Origin: an uncultured Faecalibacterium sp.
Lineage (GTDB): Bacteria > Bacillota > Clostridia > Oscillospirales > Ruminococcaceae
NCBI GenBank assembly: GCA_934525735.1
Contig: CAKSZM010000018.1
Coordinates: 1-26,928 of the forward strand
Length of the DNA stretch: 26,928 nucleotides
Direction of reading: 5' to 3'
Part shown: piece by piece, positions 25,368 to 26,928 of the stretch
Layout of the letters: the number at the start of each line of letters is the position of its first letter
Position numbering within the stretch: the stretch's first letter is position 1
Program-made: the position numbers and the translations under genes
The notes under the pieces: generated by a model
The model's input: only the letters and a program-made list of their open reading frames with translations
Databases searched by the model: none
What the model was told of the DNA's origin: nothing

Positions 25368-26786
25368 TTACCAAAGGTTTGCGGTCTCGTTGTACAGGCC
25401 CTCGTAGCTCTTGGCGGAGACATCCCAGCTGAAGTCGCACTCCATGCAGTGGTGCACGAGGTTCTTCCAGTTTTCCTTGTCATAGTAAGCATTCTGTGCG
25501 TTGCAGCAGGCCACATACAGCTCGTGGGCATTGTAGCCCGCAAAGGTGAAGCCGTTGCCCTCGCCCATGGTGCTGTCGTGGATGGAGTCGCGCAGACCGC
25601 CGGTCTCGCGGACGATGGGAGGCGTGCCGTAGCGGCAGGCCACCATCTGTGCCAGACCGCAGGGCTCGCTCTTGGACGGCATGATGAAAGCATCTGCGCC
25701 GGCGTAGATCTCCTGCGACAGCTTCGGCTCAAAGCCGATGTAGGTGCCCACACGGCCCGGATGGCGGGCGCACAGGTCAGAGAAGAAGTTCTCGTACTGG
25801 CTCTCGCCGCTGCCCAGGATCACCAGCTCGATGCCGCGATCCACCAGACCGTCGGCGATGCTCTGCACCAGGTCGAAGCCCTTCATGCCGACCATGCGGC
25901 TGACCATGGCAAAGACGGGGCTGCCGTCCTTATTCAGGCCGAACTTGTCCTGCAGGGCTTCCTTGCACTTGGCCTTGCCCTCTTCAAAGTTGTCGATGCT
26001 GTAATTGAAGGGGATGTTCTTGTCGGTAGCCGGGTCGTTGGCGTCCATATCGATGCCGTTCAGGATGCCGCACAGCTTGTACTGCTTCTCCCGCAGCAGG
26101 GCATCCAGACCGTAGCTGAACCAGGGATCCAGAATTTCCTGTGCGTAGGTGGGGCTGACGGTGGTGATCTTGTCGGCAGTCTCGAAGGCGCCCTTCATGA
26201 AGTTGGCGCAGCCGTCGTACTCCACGATGTGCTGATCGCGGCGACCGATGCCGCAGGTATCTTCCAGAATATCAGTGCCGTACTTGCCCTGATAGGCGAT
26301 GTTGTGGATGGTGAACACCGTCTTGATGCGGTTGAACTTATCCAGATGGCGGTAGTACAGGTTCAGGTACACGGGCACCAGAGCGGTCTGCCAGTCGTTG
26401 CAGTTGATGATGTCCGGGGTGAAGTCGATGTAGAACAAGGTCTCCAGCACAGCGCGGGAGAAGAAGGCGAAACGCTCGCCGTCATCGTAGAAACCGTACA
26501 GGCCGCGGCGCTTGAAATAATACTCGTTGTCGAGGAAGTAGTAGGTCACGCCGTCCACATCAGCCTTGAACAGGCCGCAGTACTGGCTGCGCCAGCCCAC
26601 GGGAACGGAATAGTTGGTGACATATTCCAGCTTATCGCGGAACTTCAGGTCTCCGTACAGGGGCATGATGACGCGGGCGTCCACGCCGTCCTTGACCAGT
26701 GCCTTGGGCAGTGCGCCTGCCACGTCTGCCAGACCGCCGGACTTTGCAAAGGGGGTGGCTTCCGAAGCTGCATACAGGATTCTCAT
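25368..26786 (-). CDS. glgA: Glycogen synthase (ADP-glucose, GT5 family)
   Basis: 472 aa from the ATG at 26786 with AAGGAG 7 bases upstream; an upstream in-frame ATG at 26873 adds a Pro/Arg-rich stretch and is rejected. It adds glucose from ADP-glucose to the non-reducing ends of alpha-1,4-glucan. The N-terminal Rossmann domain begins with MRILYAASEATPFAKSGGLA, holding the KxGGL ADP-glucose motif (K15). The second Rossmann domain has SRMVGMKGFDLVQSI and the GT-B signature KSEPCGLAQMVACRYGTPP near 385-405. Length is typical of the family. No other glg gene lies in the window; the gene to the right, beyond the edge, may be glgC, glgD or glgB. Confidence 0.96.
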   Translation of the reverse strand: MRILYAASEATPFAKSGGLADVAGALPKALVKDGVDARVIMPLYGDLKFRDKLEYVTNYSVPVGWRSQYCGLFKADVDGVTYYFLDNEYYFKRRGLYGFYDDGERFAFFSRAVLETLFYIDFTPDIINCNDWQTALVPVYLNLYYRHLDKFNRIKTVFTIHNIAYQGKYGTDILEDTCGIGRRDQHIVEYDGCANFMKGAFETADKITTVSPTYAQEILDPWFSYGLDALLREKQYKLCGILNGIDMDANDPATDKNIPFNYSIDNFEEGKAKCKEALQDKFGLNKDGSPVFAMVSRMVGMKGFDLVQSIADGLVDRGIELVILGSGESQYENFFSDLCARHPGRVGTYIGFEPKLSQEIYAGADAFIMPSKSEPCGLAQMVACRYGTPPIVRETGGLRDSIHDSTMGEGNGFTFAGYNAHELYVACCNAQNAYYDKENWKNLVHHCMECDFSWDVSAKSYEGLYNETANLW

Positions 26787-26863
26787 AGGATCGCTCCTTC
26801 CATGATCATGAATGATTCGTACTCCCCGCCGCCGCAGCGGCAAAACCATTGACAAAAGAGCAG

Positions 26864-26902
26864 GCGGGGGCACACAGGTGCCCCCGCCCCTCTCAAGAGG
26901 GG
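26864..26902. repeat. Two adjoining perfect hairpins at the right window edge
   Basis: GCGGGGGCAC-ACAG-GTGCCCCCGC (26864-26887) and CCCCTC-TCAA-GAGGGG (26887-26902) abut each other. The G/C-rich sequence continues to the edge. They may end the gene to the right on the minus strand (a short T-run follows at 26855-26858) or belong to a palindromic repeat that runs out of the window. I see no promoter for glgA in 26787-26863. Confidence 0.5.
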
Positions 26903-26928
26903 CTACCGGGGAGGAAGCCGCCCCTATG

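Noticed and set aside
25449..26852. A 467-codon plus-strand frame opposite glgA.
   Set aside because: glgA on the other strand has all family motifs; no initiation signal for the antisense frame.

Overview
This 26.9-kb window looks like chromosomal DNA of a GC-rich, anaerobic, low-copy-repeat-bearing member of the Clostridia. Faecalibacterium or a close Oscillospiraceae relative is my best guess. The guess rests on the G+C-rich coding sequence with AT-rich promoters, strong AGGAGG-type ribosome sites, the gene families, and about 130-bp palindrome-rich repeats of a kind I associate with that group. No species assignment is proven from the sequence alone. I see no phage, plasmid, IS transposase, CRISPR, rRNA or tRNA. 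Most genes lie on the minus strand.

Layout from left to right. (1) A minus-strand operon at 3797-193: a DUF1858 redox-type protein, a TrmK-like tRNA methyltransferase, a Nif3/DUF34 protein and RqcH (ribosome rescue). The trmK end is built from a MITE-like repeat. (2) A membrane and regulatory block: a YitT-family protein at 4778-3900, then a DUF1538 membrane protein with a tandem PII-like protein (7155-4894), then a GltD-like flavoprotein (8588-7272). Two of these junctions have a promoter -35 box buried in the hairpin of the upstream gene's terminator. (3) A divergent pair, tmcAL (acetate-dependent tRNA acetylation) and ackA (acetate kinase). (4) A small double zinc-ribbon protein with a very strong promoter and a long leader. 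A second MITE-like repeat separates it from a convergent HAD phosphatase-cardiolipin synthase operon. (5) Uridine kinase, divergent from that operon, with a shared 11-bp operator candidate. (6) The complete F1Fo ATP synthase operon, atpZ-atpI-atpBEFHAGDC (22838-15642), with tandem promoters. Its c subunit has two buried carboxylates, the arrangement reported for a class of Na+-coupled rotor rings. (7) A secreted protein of unknown function that looks like a beta-propeller (25148-23181), and glycogen synthase glgA (26786-25368), with a hairpin cluster upstream.

Together the window is mostly housekeeping: energy coupling, acetate metabolism, tRNA modification and ribosome quality control. The least explained parts are the DUF1538/PII-like pair, the secreted propeller protein, the zinc-ribbon leader, the MITE-extended and motif-poor TrmK, and the compact terminator-promoter junctions. 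No element amounts to a demonstrated new system. The DUF1538/PII-like pair is the best candidate for an undescribed, ligand-regulated transport unit.
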